From: Quadrisphaera sp. RL12-1S
GTDB taxonomy: Bacteria; Actinomycetota; Actinomycetes; Actinomycetales; Quadrisphaeraceae
DNA: 64,000 nucleotides
Direction of reading: 5' to 3'
Assembly: GCF_014270065.1 (NCBI RefSeq)
Contig: NZ_JACNME010000016.1
Location: 30,714-94,713, forward strand
The stretch's first letter is position 1. Every line of letters begins with the position of its first letter. The notes under the pieces were generated by a model. It was not told where the DNA came from and made no database searches. It saw only the letters and a program-made list of their open reading frames with translations. A program made the translations under genes and the position numbers. Below, piece after piece: positions 34,049 to 43,395 of this stretch.

Positions 34049-35388
34049 CGGGGCCGCCGGCGCGACAGGGCCCGCAGCTGCGCCCGCCGTCCCGACGCGC
34101 CACCGGCGCCCGCCCAAGCGACCACCTCGACGCCCACCGCGCGCAGGTCCTCCAGGCGGTCCTCGCGCTCCATCGCCACCACCTGGTGGGCCAGCCGCTG
34201 TGCCGAGGTGCTGCCGCCCAGCCGGGGCGCCGGCAGCACGTCGACCGCCACCACGCGGTGCCCGCGGCTGCGCCACGTCCTCGCGGCCGCCCCGCCCGCG
34301 ACGTCGTCGAGGAAGGTGGACAGCACGTACACCAGCGCCGACGGCGGCACGGGCGGCAGCCGCCGCACCCCCGCCAGCACCCCGGTGGCGCGGGTGGTGG
34401 CCACCGCGGCGAGCACCCGCCGCAGGTGCCGGTCGCCGGAGCCGACCGCGGTGGAGCGCCCGGCGGCCAGCAGGTCGCAGAACGCCACCCGGTCGCCGCG
34501 TCGCACGGTGCCCGCGGCGATGGCGCTGGCCGCCTGCCGCGCCAGGTGCAGCGAGCTGACCCCGCGCCGGTCGGCGCGGTTGGCGCCCCACTGCGCGACC
34601 ACCTCCCCCACGTCGTCCCGGCTGTCGACGACGACGACGGCCACCGCGTCCGAGGTCGCGAGGCTGCGCCGCACGTACAGGTCGGTGATCTCCCCGGCGG
34701 TCCGCGAGCGCCGGGCCGTGGCGCGCCAGTCGATGCGCCGCAGCCGGTCGCCGGGGGTGAAGGGGCCGATGTCGCGGAAGTCGCCGCCCTGTCCGGGGCG
34801 GGAGGAGTCGTGCACGCCGCTCAGCCCGCGCAGGCCCGGGGGCAGCGGGAGGTCGGCGGCGGGGGCGAACGCGGGCGCGAGCACGCGCTCGGCGCCCGCG
34901 GGGCCGAGCGGCCCGGCCACCGCCGCGCCGTCGGGCGCCACGAGCGCCAGCGAGGCGCGCACCACCTCCTGCGGGCCCGAGACGCCGAGCAGGCGCACGC
35001 GGCCCCGCAGCTCGCGGGTGGACGGCGAGACGGCGAGCAGCCGCGAGCGCCCGCCCACCACGGTGAGGTGCACGAGGGAGGCCTCGACGCCCGGTGGCGC
35101 CTGGAGGGTCACTCGGTAGTCGACGCGGTGGTCGACGTGGTGCCCGTCCGGCACCGCCGCCTCCCCCGCCGTCGTCGTCGCCGTCGTCCCGGGGGCCGCG
35201 TCCACCGCCGCACCGGCCTCCCCGGCCGGCAGCCGCTGCCACCCGAGTGCCGCGGCCACGAGCAGCGGCGCTCCGAGCAGGGCGACGTCGGGGCGGCCCA
35301 GCAGCAGCCCGGCGGCGGCGAGCACCACGCCCAGGCCCACCGCGACGGCGGGGGACGCCGTCCAGCGCCACCGGGGCTGGTGCGTCAC
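34045..35388 (-). CDS. DUF58 domain protein
   Basis: About 447 residues. Two N-terminal membrane helices (~10-45), a variable region, then the DUF58 signature GGDFRDIGPFTPGDRLRRID followed by WRATARR (about 210-235), and a C-terminal vWA-like fold (AVAVVVVDSRDD, about 265). DUF58 proteins are partners of MoxR AAA ATPases, involved in assembly or maturation of other proteins in the envelope. Both ends overlap neighbours by GTGA. Confidence 0.88.
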   Translation of the reverse strand: MTHQPRWRWTASPAVAVGLGVVLAAAGLLLGRPDVALLGAPLLVAAALGWQRLPAGEAGAAVDAAPGTTATTTAGEAAVPDGHHVDHRVDYRVTLQAPPGVEASLVHLTVVGGRSRLLAVSPSTRELRGRVRLLGVSGPQEVVRASLALVAPDGAAVAGPLGPAGAERVLAPAFAPAADLPLPPGLRGLSGVHDSSRPGQGGDFRDIGPFTPGDRLRRIDWRATARRSRTAGEITDLYVRRSLATSDAVAVVVVDSRDDVGEVVAQWGANRADRRGVSSLHLARQAASAIAAGTVRRGDRVAFCDLLAAGRSTAVGSGDRHLRRVLAAVATTRATGVLAGVRRLPPVPPSALVYVLSTFLDDVAGGAAARTWRSRGHRVVAVDVLPAPRLGGSTSAQRLAHQVVAMEREDRLEDLRAVGVEVVAWAGAGGASGRRAQLRALSRRRPR

Positions 35389-36371
35389 GGTCGGGCGTCC
35401 GCGGCCCCGGCCGTGGCGGGCCCGGGGGTGGTGGCGACCACGCCGCGGACCACCTCGGCGGTGTCGATGCCCGCGGCCCAGGCGTCGGTGGTGAGCACGA
35501 GGCGGTGGGCCAGGACGGGGACGGCGGCGCGCTTGACGTCCTCCGGCTGCACGAACGCCCGCCCGGCCAGCACCGCAAGCGCCCGCGACACCAGCAGCAG
35601 CGCCTGCGAGCCGCGGGGGCTGGCGCCCACCTGCACCGAGGGGTGGTTGCGGGTGGCCACGGCCAGGTCCACGCAGTAGCCGGCGACGTCGGGGTCCACG
35701 TGCACGGCCTCCACGGCGGCCTGCAGGGCGAGCACCCGCTCGCCGTCGACCACCGGCTCCACGTGCGCGGCCTCCTGGCGGCGCTCCACGCGGTTGAGCA
35801 GGATGCGCTGCTCCTGCGCGCGGTCGGGGTAGCCGACGGCCAGGCGGACCATGAACCGGTCCAGCTGGGCCTCGGGCAGGGCGTAGGTGCCCTCGTGCTC
35901 GACGGGGTTGGACGTGGCGACCACCCGGAACGGCTGCGGCAGGGGGTAGCTGCGGCCCTCCACGGTGACCTGCCCCTCGGCCATCGCCTCCAGCAGCGCC
36001 GACTGCGTCTTGGGCGGGGTGCGGTTGACCTCGTCGGCCAGCAGCAGGCTGGTGAAGACCGGCCCGGGCTGGAACTCGAAGCCGCGGGCCGCGGGGTCGT
36101 AGACGAACGAGCCGGTGATGTCGGCGGGCAGCAGGTCGGGGGTGCACTGCAGGCGCCGGAACTCCAGGCCCAGCGCGCCGGCCAGGCTGCGCGCGGCGAG
36201 GGTCTTGCCCAGGCCGGGCACGTCCTCGAAGAGCACGTGCCCCCCGGCGAGCAGCGCGGCCAGGGCCAGCTCGAGGGCGTCGTCCATGCCCACCACCACG
36301 CGCCCGACCCGGTCCAGCACCTCCCGCGACAGCGCCGCGACGTCGGCCACCTCCAGCTGCTGCTCGCTCAC
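35385..36371 (-). CDS. MoxR family AAA+ ATPase
   Basis: About 328 residues. Walker A EDVPGLGKT (about 46-54), the family-specific FRRLQCTPDLLPADITG, Walker B LLLADEVNRTPPKTQSALLE, sensor-1 VVATSNPVEHEGTYALPEAQLDRF, and a C-terminal lid with SPRGSQALL. MoxR ATPases act as chaperones with DUF58/vWA proteins. GTG overlaps the upstream membrane gene (GTGA). Confidence 0.93.
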   Translation of the reverse strand: MSEQQLEVADVAALSREVLDRVGRVVVGMDDALELALAALLAGGHVLFEDVPGLGKTLAARSLAGALGLEFRRLQCTPDLLPADITGSFVYDPAARGFEFQPGPVFTSLLLADEVNRTPPKTQSALLEAMAEGQVTVEGRSYPLPQPFRVVATSNPVEHEGTYALPEAQLDRFMVRLAVGYPDRAQEQRILLNRVERRQEAAHVEPVVDGERVLALQAAVEAVHVDPDVAGYCVDLAVATRNHPSVQVGASPRGSQALLLVSRALAVLAGRAFVQPEDVKRAAVPVLAHRLVLTTDAWAAGIDTAEVVRGVVATTPGPATAGAADARP

Positions 36372-36937
36372 GCGCGGCCTCCCCCTCGAGGTGTCGGTCC
36401 CAGGTCTTCCAGCCGCGCCAGGCAGTGGGCCACGGCCCGCGTCCCGGGCGTCGGGGAGGAGCGGGAGAGCAGCACGCGCACCGCGGCGGCCCCCAGCAGC
36501 TCCTCGGCGGCCGGCCGGTGGGCGGGGTCGTCCAGGTCCACGCCGCGCCGGCGCAGCCGCGCCCGTCCCAGCGCCTGCACCCGCACCAGGCCCGCCTGGC
36601 CCATGCCGCCCTGGCGGGCGGTGAACGCCACGCTGAGGCCCACCAGGTCGCTGCGCGAGCCCGGCTCGGAGGCCGGCGGCGCCTGCGGCCAGCGGTGCTC
36701 GTCCGCGCGCGGCAGCACCACCGCCACCGCGGCAGCGCACAGCAGGGACGCGGAGGTGGTGACCACCTCCGCGGCGTCCCAGCCCGCCACCACCATCGCC
36801 ACCGCGAGCACGACGACGACGGCGAGGACCACCTGCAGGCGAGTGCGGCGCGGCGGGCGCAGGAGGGGTGCCAGCGGAGCGAGCCACGTCCGCGCGGTCG
36901 GCGCCGTCAGCGCGGTCGGTGCGGTCGGCGCTCTCAC
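36368..36937 (-). CDS. Membrane protein of the MoxR operon
   Basis: About 189 residues. N-terminal APT/LTAPTA micro-repeats, a basic stretch, then two membrane helices (VVLAVVVVLAVAMVVAGW and TTSASLLCAAAVAVVLP, about 35-80) and a soluble Ala/Arg-rich C-terminus. Not recognised as a named family. GTGA overlaps on both sides place it between DUF4129 and MoxR. Confidence 0.7.
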   Translation of the reverse strand: MRAPTAPTALTAPTARTWLAPLAPLLRPPRRTRLQVVLAVVVVLAVAMVVAGWDAAEVVTTSASLLCAAAVAVVLPRADEHRWPQAPPASEPGSRSDLVGLSVAFTARQGGMGQAGLVRVQALGRARLRRRGVDLDDPAHRPAAEELLGAAAVRVLLSRSSPTPGTRAVAHCLARLEDLGPTPRGGGRA

Positions 36938-37671
36938 GTGCCGCTCCAGGAGCGGGCCAGCGCCCGCAGGGCGGCACGGGCGCGCGCGGCGTCGTCGTCC
37001 TGCTCGTCCTGCTCGTCCTGCTCCACCGGGCTGCGGGTGCGCGCGCCGGCGCGGACCCCGAAGCGCGCGCGGGCGTACAGCTCGCGCAGCACCTCGACCG
37101 CCTCGCGGTCCGCGGGGACCCTGCTCAGCAGGCGGGCGGTGAACTCCGTGGGGGTCTCGGCGGCGGCGCGCGGGACGCCGGCGTCCGCGGCGGCCTCCTC
37201 CAGGCCCAGCCAGGCGCGGACCACGGCGTCGTCGAGGTCCCGCGGGGACTCGAGGACCTCCAGCGACCTGGCGATGCCGCGGCGCACCGCGGGCGCGGCG
37301 GCCGCAGCGGTGCCGGTGCCGGTCACCTCCTCGAGGGGGTCGAGCGACTCGGGGCGGCTGCGGCGGCGCTGCCACAGCCGGGACACCACCAGGGCGACCA
37401 GGCCGGCCACGAGCAGCGCGGCCACCACCACGAGGAGGGGACCCAGCCAGCCGGGCAGGTCCAGGCCGCGGCTGCCGGGCGCGGGGGTCAGCGGGGCCCG
37501 GGTCGGGGTGGGGGTGGGTGTCGGCAGGGGCGCCCCGGGCAGCGTCGCCGAGCGGCCGGACGGGGCGGTGAGGCCCTCCGCGGCCGCGGCGAGCACCACC
37601 AGGAGCGCCGCGACGGCGCAGCCGGCCACCAGCGGACGGGTCGAGGCGCCGGCGGACAAGGCCTCAGACAA
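36934..37671 (-). CDS. DUF4129 domain membrane protein
   Basis: About 245 residues. Hydrophobic segment at ~14-33, a Thr/Pro-rich stretch, a second helix (LLVVVAALLVAGLVALVVSRLW, ~78-99), then the DUF4129 domain: AVVRAWLGLEEAAADAGVPRA, TPTEFTARLL and LRELYARARFG (about 145-205). DUF4129 often accompanies MoxR/DUF58 and transglutaminase genes. The only full-length start is TTG at 37671 without a good ribosome site; the real start could be internal (GTG near 37629). First gene of the five-gene set, 51 nt after folA. Confidence 0.8.
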   Translation of the reverse strand: MSEALSAGASTRPLVAGCAVAALLVVLAAAAEGLTAPSGRSATLPGAPLPTPTPTPTRAPLTPAPGSRGLDLPGWLGPLLVVVAALLVAGLVALVVSRLWQRRRSRPESLDPLEEVTGTGTAAAAAPAVRRGIARSLEVLESPRDLDDAVVRAWLGLEEAAADAGVPRAAAETPTEFTARLLSRVPADREAVEVLRELYARARFGVRAGARTRSPVEQDEQDEQDDDAARARAALRALARSWSGT

Positions 37672-37722
37672 GCACGTCCGCGTGCCCCGGGCCAGACACC
37701 CGGTCAGACACCCGCCCCGCTG

Positions 37723-38304
37723 TCAGGTGCGCTCGTACCAGGTGATCCGGTACCGGGTGCCGTTCTCCGCGGTAGCCCAGCCGCCGCCCTCCGGCTCGCG
37801 CCGTGACACCGCCCAGCGCGCCGGGTCGACGGTCGGGGCGAGCGCCAGCTGGTCGCGCTCCTGGTCGGAGCCGGCCTCGACGTCGACGTCGACCTCCGTG
37901 ACCGCGAGCACGTCGACGGCGTGCTCGGCCAGGGCGAGGGCGTACACCTGCGCCCCGCCGATCACCCACACCTCGCCGTCGGCGCCCTCCCCCGGCTCGG
38001 CGGCGGCGCTGACGGCGGCCGCGAGCGTGGTGGCGGTCAGCGCGCCCGGAGCCGACCACGCGGGGTCGCGGGTGAGCACCACGCAGCGCCGGCCCGGCAG
38101 CGGCCGCCAGCGCTCCGGCAGGGAGTCCCAGGTGGCGCGTCCCATGACCACGCCGTGGCCGCGCGTGGTGCGGCTGAAGTGGCGCATGTCCTCCGGCACG
38201 TCCCACGGGACGGTGCCGTCGGCGCCGATGACGCCGGTGCGGTCCTGCGCCCAGACAGCGCCGACCCTGGTGGGGCTGCCCGGCGCACCGCTCGCCCCGC
38301 TCAT
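37723..38304 (-). CDS. folA: Dihydrofolate reductase
   Basis: About 193 residues. [29 protein letters not shown] (positions about 15-43) with the substrate Asp, [15 protein letters not shown] (about 49-63), VVLTRD and [14 protein letters not shown] (about 112-125) are DHFR hallmarks. It regenerates tetrahydrofolate for ThyA, its operon partner: the ATG overlaps the thyA stop (ATGA). It is a little longer than typical because of an inserted acidic linker. Confidence 0.94.
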   Translation of the reverse strand: MSGASGAPGSPTRVGAVWAQDRTGVIGADGTVPWDVPEDMRHFSRTTRGHGVVMGRATWDSLPERWRPLPGRRCVVLTRDPAWSAPGALTATTLAAAVSAAAEPGEGADGEVWVIGGAQVYALALAEHAVDVLAVTEVDVDVEAGSDQERDQLALAPTVDPARWAVSRREPEGGGWATAENGTRYRITWYERT

Positions 38305-39116
38305 ACGGCGACCGGCGCCTTGATGGACGGGTGGTGGACGTAGCCCACCACCTCGACGTCCTCGTAGGCGTGCTCGAAGAGCGGCGCCGGACGCAGCTGC
38401 AGCCGCGGGAACGGGTGCGGGTCTCGGGATAGCTGCTCGCGGACCGGGTCGACGTGGTTGTCGTAGACGTGGCAGTCGCCACCGGTCCAGATGAAGTCAC
38501 CGACCTCCAGGCCCACCTCGGCAGCGACCATGTGGGTCAGCAGCGCGTAGCTGGCGATGTTGAACGGCACACCGAGGAAGAGGTCAGCGCTGCGCTGGTA
38601 CAGCTGGCAGGAGAGGCGACCGTCGGCCACGTAGAACTGGAAGAGGGCGTGGCAGGGCGCCAGCGCCATCTTGTCGAGCTCGGCCACGTTCCACGCCGAG
38701 ACGAGCATGCGGCGCGAGTCGGGGTCGCGCCGGAGCGTCTCGACCACCTGCGCCAGCTGGTCGACCGTCCCGCCGTCGGGGGTGGGCCACGAGCGCCACT
38801 GCACGCCGTAGACGGGACCGAGGTCGCCGTCAGGGCCGGCCCACTCGTCCCAGATGGTCACGCCGCGCTCCTGCAGCCACCGGGCGTTGCCGTCTCCGCG
38901 CAGGAACCACAGCAGCTCCAGCACCACTGAGCGCAGGTGGACCCGCTTGGTGGTGACCAGCGGGAACCCGGCGGACAGGTCGTAGCGCAGCTGGGCGCCG
39001 AACACGCTGCGCGTGCCGGTGCCGGTCCGGTCGCTCTTGGCAGCGCCGTGGGCCATGACGTGCGCGAGGAGGTCCTCGTACTGGCGGTCGGCGGGCGCTG
39101 GCTGCTCCGAGGTCAC
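38301..39116 (-). CDS. thyA: Thymidylate synthase
   Basis: About 271 residues. [20 protein letters not shown], the [15 protein letters not shown] segment, catalytic [12 protein letters not shown] (Cys about 154), [19 protein letters not shown] and DCHVYDNH are present. It methylates dUMP to dTMP using methylene-tetrahydrofolate. First gene of thyA-folA; a TAGCCT hexamer 6 nt before the GTG suggests a leaderless start. Confidence 0.96.
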   Translation of the reverse strand: MTSEQPAPADRQYEDLLAHVMAHGAAKSDRTGTGTRSVFGAQLRYDLSAGFPLVTTKRVHLRSVVLELLWFLRGDGNARWLQERGVTIWDEWAGPDGDLGPVYGVQWRSWPTPDGGTVDQLAQVVETLRRDPDSRRMLVSAWNVAELDKMALAPCHALFQFYVADGRLSCQLYQRSADLFLGVPFNIASYALLTHMVAAEVGLEVGDFIWTGGDCHVYDNHVDPVREQLSRDPHPFPRLQLRPAPLFEHAYEDVEVVGYVHHPSIKAPVAV

Positions 39117-39122
39117 CGCGGA

Positions 39123-39128
39123 AGGCTA
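39123..39128 (-). promoter_or_regulatory. -10-like TAGCCT of thyA-folA
   Basis: Minus-strand TAGCCT, 6 nt, then GTG at 39116. Confidence 0.45.
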
Positions 39129-39168
39129 GACCGCGCCGCCGACAGCGCGGTCCGGCGCCGCGTGCAGC

Positions 39169-39861
39169 ATGGGGGGCGTGGACGTCCGACCGACCCGGGT
39201 GCTGCTCACGGGCTTCGAGCCCTTCGCCGGCGACGAGGCCAACCCGTCGTGGCCGGCGGCCCAGCGGGCGGCGGAGCTGCTGGCCTCCGACCCGGCAGGA
39301 CCCGCGCGCCGACTGGAGGCGCACACCCGGTTGCTGCCGGTGGAGTTCGGCCGCAGCGCCGACCTGCTGCGCGCGGCCGTCCGCGAGGTGCGCCCCGCCG
39401 TCGTCGTCTGCGCCGGTCTGGCGGGCGGCACCGAGGCGGTGCGGGTGGAGCGGGTGGCGGTCAACCTCGACGACGCCCGCATCCCCGACGGCGCGGGGCG
39501 CCAGCCCGTGGACGTCCCCTCCGTGCCCGGCGGGCCCGCGGCCTGGTTCGCCACGCTGCCGGTCAAGGCGGCCGTCCGCGCCGTCGTCGAGGCCGGCGTG
39601 CCGGCGCAGCTGTCGGCCAGCGCGGGCGGGTTCGTCTGCAACCACGTCTTCGCCGCCCTGATGCACCACCTCTCGGAGCAGGACGACGACGAGCGCGCCC
39701 GCGGCGGCTTCGTCCACCTGCCGTGGGCGAGCGACCTGCCGCACCCGCCGGACGCGCCCACCCTGCCGCTGGAGCAGCTGGCGCGGGCGCTGGCGGCCGT
39801 GGTCCGCGCGGCGCTGGAGCACCGGGCCGACCTGCGCGTCCCCGGCGGCGCCCTCCACTGA
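39169..39861 (+). CDS. pcp: Pyroglutamyl-peptidase I (C15 cysteine peptidase)
   Basis: About 230 residues. VLLTGFEPFAGDEANPSW (about 11-28), the glutamate segment RVERVAVNLDDARIPD (about 92-107), the nucleophile GGFVCNHVFAALMH (Cys about 156) and the catalytic His in GFVHLPWA give the full triad. It removes N-terminal pyroglutamate from peptides. ATG 39169 and GTG 39178 are both possible starts. Divergent from thyA. Confidence 0.92.
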   Translation: MGGVDVRPTRVLLTGFEPFAGDEANPSWPAAQRAAELLASDPAGPARRLEAHTRLLPVEFGRSADLLRAAVREVRPAVVVCAGLAGGTEAVRVERVAVNLDDARIPDGAGRQPVDVPSVPGGPAAWFATLPVKAAVRAVVEAGVPAQLSASAGGFVCNHVFAALMHHLSEQDDDERARGGFVHLPWASDLPHPPDAPTLPLEQLARALAAVVRAALEHRADLRVPGGALH

Positions 39862-39878
39862 CCCGCCGGACCCGCGCA

Positions 39879-39921
39879 CCCTCCCGCACGTGCCGCGGGA
39901 AGCGCGGGGAGTGCGGGAGGG
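39879..39921. terminator. Hairpin between convergent pcp and CNNM genes
   Basis: Arms CCCTCCCGCAC (39879-39889) and GTGCGGGAGGG (39911-39921), 18 nt after the pcp stop. Confidence 0.6.
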
Positions 39922-39927
39922 GGACCG

Positions 39928-39984
39928 CTGCGGTGCAGTCCAGGGTCAGGAACGGGCCCGTCCGGGCCCTGGACTGCACCGCAG
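39928..39984. terminator. Second hairpin between pcp and CNNM genes
   Basis: Exact 18 bp arms (39928-39945 and 39967-39984) with an inner GC-rich loop. Placed to end transcription from the minus-strand CNNM genes, and possibly pcp. Confidence 0.65.
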
Positions 39985-40017
39985 AGGCGCAGCGCGACGG
40001 GCCCGAGGACCTGAGCC

Positions 40018-41109
40018 TCAGCGCGCCGCGGTGGCGGCGCTGGTGCCGAGCGCCCGGCGCGACGGCGACGGCGAACCGCCCGTCCGCGCCGGCTCCGCCA
40101 CCTGCACGGTCTCGGGGAACAGCCGGCCGATGATGTCGCTGACCGTCACCACGCCCGCGGCGCTGGAGCCGTCGGCGCGCACGAGCACCAGCTGGTTGCT
40201 CGTGCGGCGCATCGCCGCGAGCGCCGTGCCGAGGCGGGTGTCCGGGTCCATGACCAGCACGTCGCTGGCGCGGTCGGCGACGGGGGCGTCGTCGGGCAGC
40301 AGCAGCGTGTCGCGGACGTGCACGACGCGGCGGGGCGCGCCGTCGTCGTCCTCCAGCAGCACGCGCAGGTGACCGGAACCGCGGCTGGCCTCGCGCACCT
40401 GCTGCGCCGTGGCGCCGGCGGGCGCGGCGGTGAGCACGGGCCGCTCGGGCAGCAGGTCGGCGAGCACCACCTGCTCCAGGTCGAGCGCGCCGGTGATCCG
40501 CACCCGGTGGCTCGCGTCGAGCGCGCCGACGCTGGCGGAGTGCTCCACCAGCTGGCGCAGGTCGTCGGAGGTCGAGCTGTCCTGCTTCTCGTTGACGGGC
40601 TCCACGCCGATGCGGCGCAGCAGGGCGTTGGCCATCTCGTTCATGAGCAGCAGCGCCGGCCGGGTCAGGAGCATGAAGGCGCGCATGGGGATCGCGAGCA
40701 GCGTCGCGGAGACCTCCGGGTGCGCGATGGCCCACGACTTCGGCGCCATCTCCCCCACCACGAGGTGCAGGAACGTCACCACCACGAGCGCGAGCACGAA
40801 GGCCAGCACGTCGGCCACCCAGTAGGGCAGGCCGGTGGCCTCGAGCAGCGGCGTGAGGGCGTAGTGCACCGCGGGCTTGGTGATGGCGCCCAGCGCGAGG
40901 GTGCAGGCGGTGATGCCCAGCTGGCAGCCGGCCAGCACCACGGTGAGCTCGTTGGACGACTTCAGCGCGGCGCGGGCGGCGCGGGAGCGCTGCGCGGCGT
41001 CCTCCAGGCGGTACGGCTTGGAGGCGAGCATCGCGAACTCGACGGCCACGAAGAAGGCCGACAGCGCGATGATGAGGGCGGTCCAGCCCGAGACCTCGAG
41101 CCAGCTCAT
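40018..41109 (-). CDS. CNNM/CBS-domain hemolysin-family membrane protein, second gene
   Basis: About 363 residues. An N-terminal DUF21 (CNNM) transmembrane domain with helices at ~8-28, ~60-80, ~95-125 and the hallmark VGEMAPKSWAIAHPE, then a CBS pair (~220-335) with RVVHVRDTLLLP and VLVRADGSSAAGVVTVSDIIGRL. Such proteins are implicated in Mg2+/Co2+ export or homeostasis; they are not true hemolysins. It lacks the C-terminal CorC domain that its neighbour has. The ATG overlaps the upstream stop (ATGA). Confidence 0.88.
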   Translation of the reverse strand: MSWLEVSGWTALIIALSAFFVAVEFAMLASKPYRLEDAAQRSRAARAALKSSNELTVVLAGCQLGITACTLALGAITKPAVHYALTPLLEATGLPYWVADVLAFVLALVVVTFLHLVVGEMAPKSWAIAHPEVSATLLAIPMRAFMLLTRPALLLMNEMANALLRRIGVEPVNEKQDSSTSDDLRQLVEHSASVGALDASHRVRITGALDLEQVVLADLLPERPVLTAAPAGATAQQVREASRGSGHLRVLLEDDDGAPRRVVHVRDTLLLPDDAPVADRASDVLVMDPDTRLGTALAAMRRTSNQLVLVRADGSSAAGVVTVSDIIGRLFPETVQVAEPARTGGSPSPSRRALGTSAATAAR

Positions 41110-42509
41110 GCGGGCACCTCCTCGGCGCGCTCGTCGGCGCCGGCGCGGTGGCCGGCGGGTCCCCCGGCCAGCTCGACCCGCACCCGGCTGGGCACGTGCC
41201 GCTCCACGGCGAGCACCTCCATGCGCAGCACCCACGGGGCGTCGGGCTCGTCCTGCAGGACGGCGGACGGGTCGGGCGGGAGCTCCACCTCCACCCGGTC
41301 ACCGACCGCGGGCAGGGTGCCGTGCGCGTGGATGACGAGCCCGGCGAGGGTCTCGACGTCGGAGCGGACGGGGAAGTCGTGCCCGAGCAAGCGCTCGACC
41401 TCGTCCAGGGGCTCCTGCCCGGAGACCTCCCAGACGTCGCCGGCGGCCTTCAGGGGGCGCGTCGGGGTCTCGGCGGGGTCGTCGTGCTCGTCCGTCAGCT
41501 CACCGACCACCTCCTCGGCGATGTCCTCCACGGACAGCACGCCGGCCAGGCCGCCGTGCTCGTCGATGACGCAGGCCAGCTGCGCGCGCGCCGCGGCCAT
41601 GGACCGCAGCGCCACCGGCAGCGGGGTGCTGGTGGCCACGAGGTGCGGCGGCCTGGCCAGGTCGGCGGCGGTGCGCACGGAGGGGCCGGCGCCGAGCAGG
41701 TCGGTGAGGTGCACGACGCCCACCACGCCCTCGTCGTCGACCACCGGGTAGCGGGAGTGGCCGGTGGCCATGAGCTCGCGCAGCTCGCCGACGCTGGTGC
41801 CCGCGCGCACGACGTCGGTGCGGGGCCGCGGGACCATGGCGTGCTCGGCGTCCCGGTCGGGGAACTCCAGGATCCGGTCGAGCAGCACCGACAGCTCCGC
41901 GGGCAGGTCACCGCTCTCGCGGGAGGCGCTGACGATGTGGTCGAGGTCGCGCGCGGTGGCGGTGGAGTCGACGTCGTGGACGGGCTCGATGCGCAGCAGG
42001 CGCAGCAGCGCGTTGGACGCGGCGTCGAAGACCCGGATGACCCACCCGAACAGCGCCAGGTACACCCGCGTGGAGGAGGCGAGCGCCGTGGAGGTCTGCT
42101 CGGGCCGCGCGATGGCGTAGTTCTTGGGGAGCAGCTCTCCCAGCAGCATCTGCACGACCGTGGCGAGCAGCAGGCCCGCGACGGTGCCGATGGCTAGCCC
42201 GACGCCCTCCGGGACGCTGGCGACGCCCAGCAGCTGCGACACGGCCCGCCCGATGAGCGGCTCGGCGGTGTAGCCGACCAGCAGCCCCGTGACGGTGATG
42301 CCGAGCTGCGCGCCCGAGAGCATGAACGAGGTGCGGCGGGTGATGTCGAGGGCGCGCGTGGCCGCGGCGTCGCCCTTCTCCGCCCGGGCGCGCAACCGCG
42401 ACCTGTCGACCGACATGAAGCCGAACTCCTGGGCCACGAAGTACGCGGTGCCCGCGGTGATGACGAGCACCACCACGAGCCCGGCGAGCAGGAGCAGGAC
42501 GGCGGTCAC
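41106..42509 (-). CDS. CNNM/CBS-CorC hemolysin-family membrane protein, first gene
   Basis: About 467 residues. DUF21 membrane domain (TAYFVAQEFGFMSVDRSRL, GAQLGITVTGLLVGY, LLGELLPKNYAIARPE), CBS pair (~205-335; MVPRPRTDVV, YPVVDDEGVVGVVHLTDLL, CVIDEHGGLAGVLSVEDIAE), and a C-terminal CorC/HlyC domain (~355-445, FPVRSDVETLAGLVI). Two consecutive genes of this type are a common actinobacterial arrangement and probably form a heteromer. Divalent-cation transport is inferred from the family. Confidence 0.9.
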   Translation of the reverse strand: MTAVLLLLAGLVVVLVITAGTAYFVAQEFGFMSVDRSRLRARAEKGDAAATRALDITRRTSFMLSGAQLGITVTGLLVGYTAEPLIGRAVSQLLGVASVPEGVGLAIGTVAGLLLATVVQMLLGELLPKNYAIARPEQTSTALASSTRVYLALFGWVIRVFDAASNALLRLLRIEPVHDVDSTATARDLDHIVSASRESGDLPAELSVLLDRILEFPDRDAEHAMVPRPRTDVVRAGTSVGELRELMATGHSRYPVVDDEGVVGVVHLTDLLGAGPSVRTAADLARPPHLVATSTPLPVALRSMAAARAQLACVIDEHGGLAGVLSVEDIAEEVVGELTDEHDDPAETPTRPLKAAGDVWEVSGQEPLDEVERLLGHDFPVRSDVETLAGLVIHAHGTLPAVGDRVEVELPPDPSAVLQDEPDAPWVLRMEVLAVERHVPSRVRVELAGGPAGHRAGADERAEEVPA

Positions 42510-42671
42510 CGCTCACCACCGCCCGCCGCAGCCAGGGGCGTCGGGGACGCGGGGCGGGGACTTCGAGGCTCCTGGGGGGAGCTCGAGGAGCGATCGCGCG
42601 AGGCGGTCATGACCTTCCGGGGTGCTCGGGCGGCGTCCGTGCTGGTCACCGCGGGAGCGCTCCATGGTGCC

Positions 42672-43376
42672 TCAGGCGGGCAGCACCCGCACGCCGTGAT
42701 CGTCGGCCACCAGCCGCACCCCCGACAGGTCGACGACGACGGCGTCCGCGGCCGCCGCCTGCAGGTCGCCGACGCGGTGCGTGGTGGCCACGGCCAGCGT
42801 CGCGGCGCCGGCGGCCCGCCCGGCGGTGATGCCGGCCGGGGCGTCCTCCACCACGAGGCAGCGGGCCGGGTCCACCCCGAGCCGCTGCGCGGCGAGCAGG
42901 TAGGGGGCCGGGTCGGGCTTGCCGCGCTCCACGTCGCTGGCGGTGACGACGACGCCGGGGACCGGCAGCCCGGTGGCCCCGGCGCGCGCGGTCGCCAGCG
43001 GGCGGGTGCACGACGTCGCGATCGCCGCGCGGCCCGCCGGCAGCGCCGCGAGCGCCTCGCGCGCTCCGGGGAGGACGACGATGCCGTCGGTGTCGGAGAC
43101 CTCGATATCGTCGATGCGCTGGGTGGCCGAGGTCCACCGGTCGGCCGGCAGCAGCCGCTCCACGATCTGGGCCGACGGGATGCCGTGCATCCCGGCCAGC
43201 AGCGCCGGGTCGACGCCCTCCTCATCGGCCCAGCGCATCCAGGACCTCACGACGACGGGGCCGGAGTCGATCAGCGTGCCGTCCATGTCGAACAGCACGG
43301 CGTCGAAGGTCCGCTCCGCGAGGGCGTCCAGCCCCAGGGGCAGGCCCTCCGGCACGGGCAGGGGCTCGGTGTCCAC
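42672..43376 (-). CDS. HAD-superfamily sugar-phosphate phosphatase (subfamily IA)
   Basis: About 234 residues. Motif I FDAVLFDMDGTLIDSG (about 25), a helical cap, motif II AIATSCTRP (about 118), Lys in GKPDPAPYL (about 155) and motif IV CLVVEDAPAGITAGRAAGA. It resembles 2-deoxyglucose-6-P/sugar-phosphate phosphatases and beta-phosphoglucomutases. A TAGTCT hexamer lies 7 nt before the GTG. It is divergent from the acyltransferase-like gene, with only 19 bp between starts. Confidence 0.88.
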   Translation of the reverse strand: MDTEPLPVPEGLPLGLDALAERTFDAVLFDMDGTLIDSGPVVVRSWMRWADEEGVDPALLAGMHGIPSAQIVERLLPADRWTSATQRIDDIEVSDTDGIVVLPGAREALAALPAGRAAIATSCTRPLATARAGATGLPVPGVVVTASDVERGKPDPAPYLLAAQRLGVDPARCLVVEDAPAGITAGRAAGAATLAVATTHRVGDLQAAAADAVVVDLSGVRLVADDHGVRVLPA

Positions 43377-43382
43377 GGCGGG

Positions 43383-43389
43383 CAGACTA
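43383..43389. promoter_or_regulatory. Shared divergent -10-like element
   Basis: CAGACTA: minus strand TAGTCT (43384-43389) is 7 nt before GTG 43376; plus strand CAGACT (43383-43388) is 7 nt before GTG 43396. Both promoters would overlap and compete. Confidence 0.4.
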
Positions 43390-43395
43390 GAGGGG

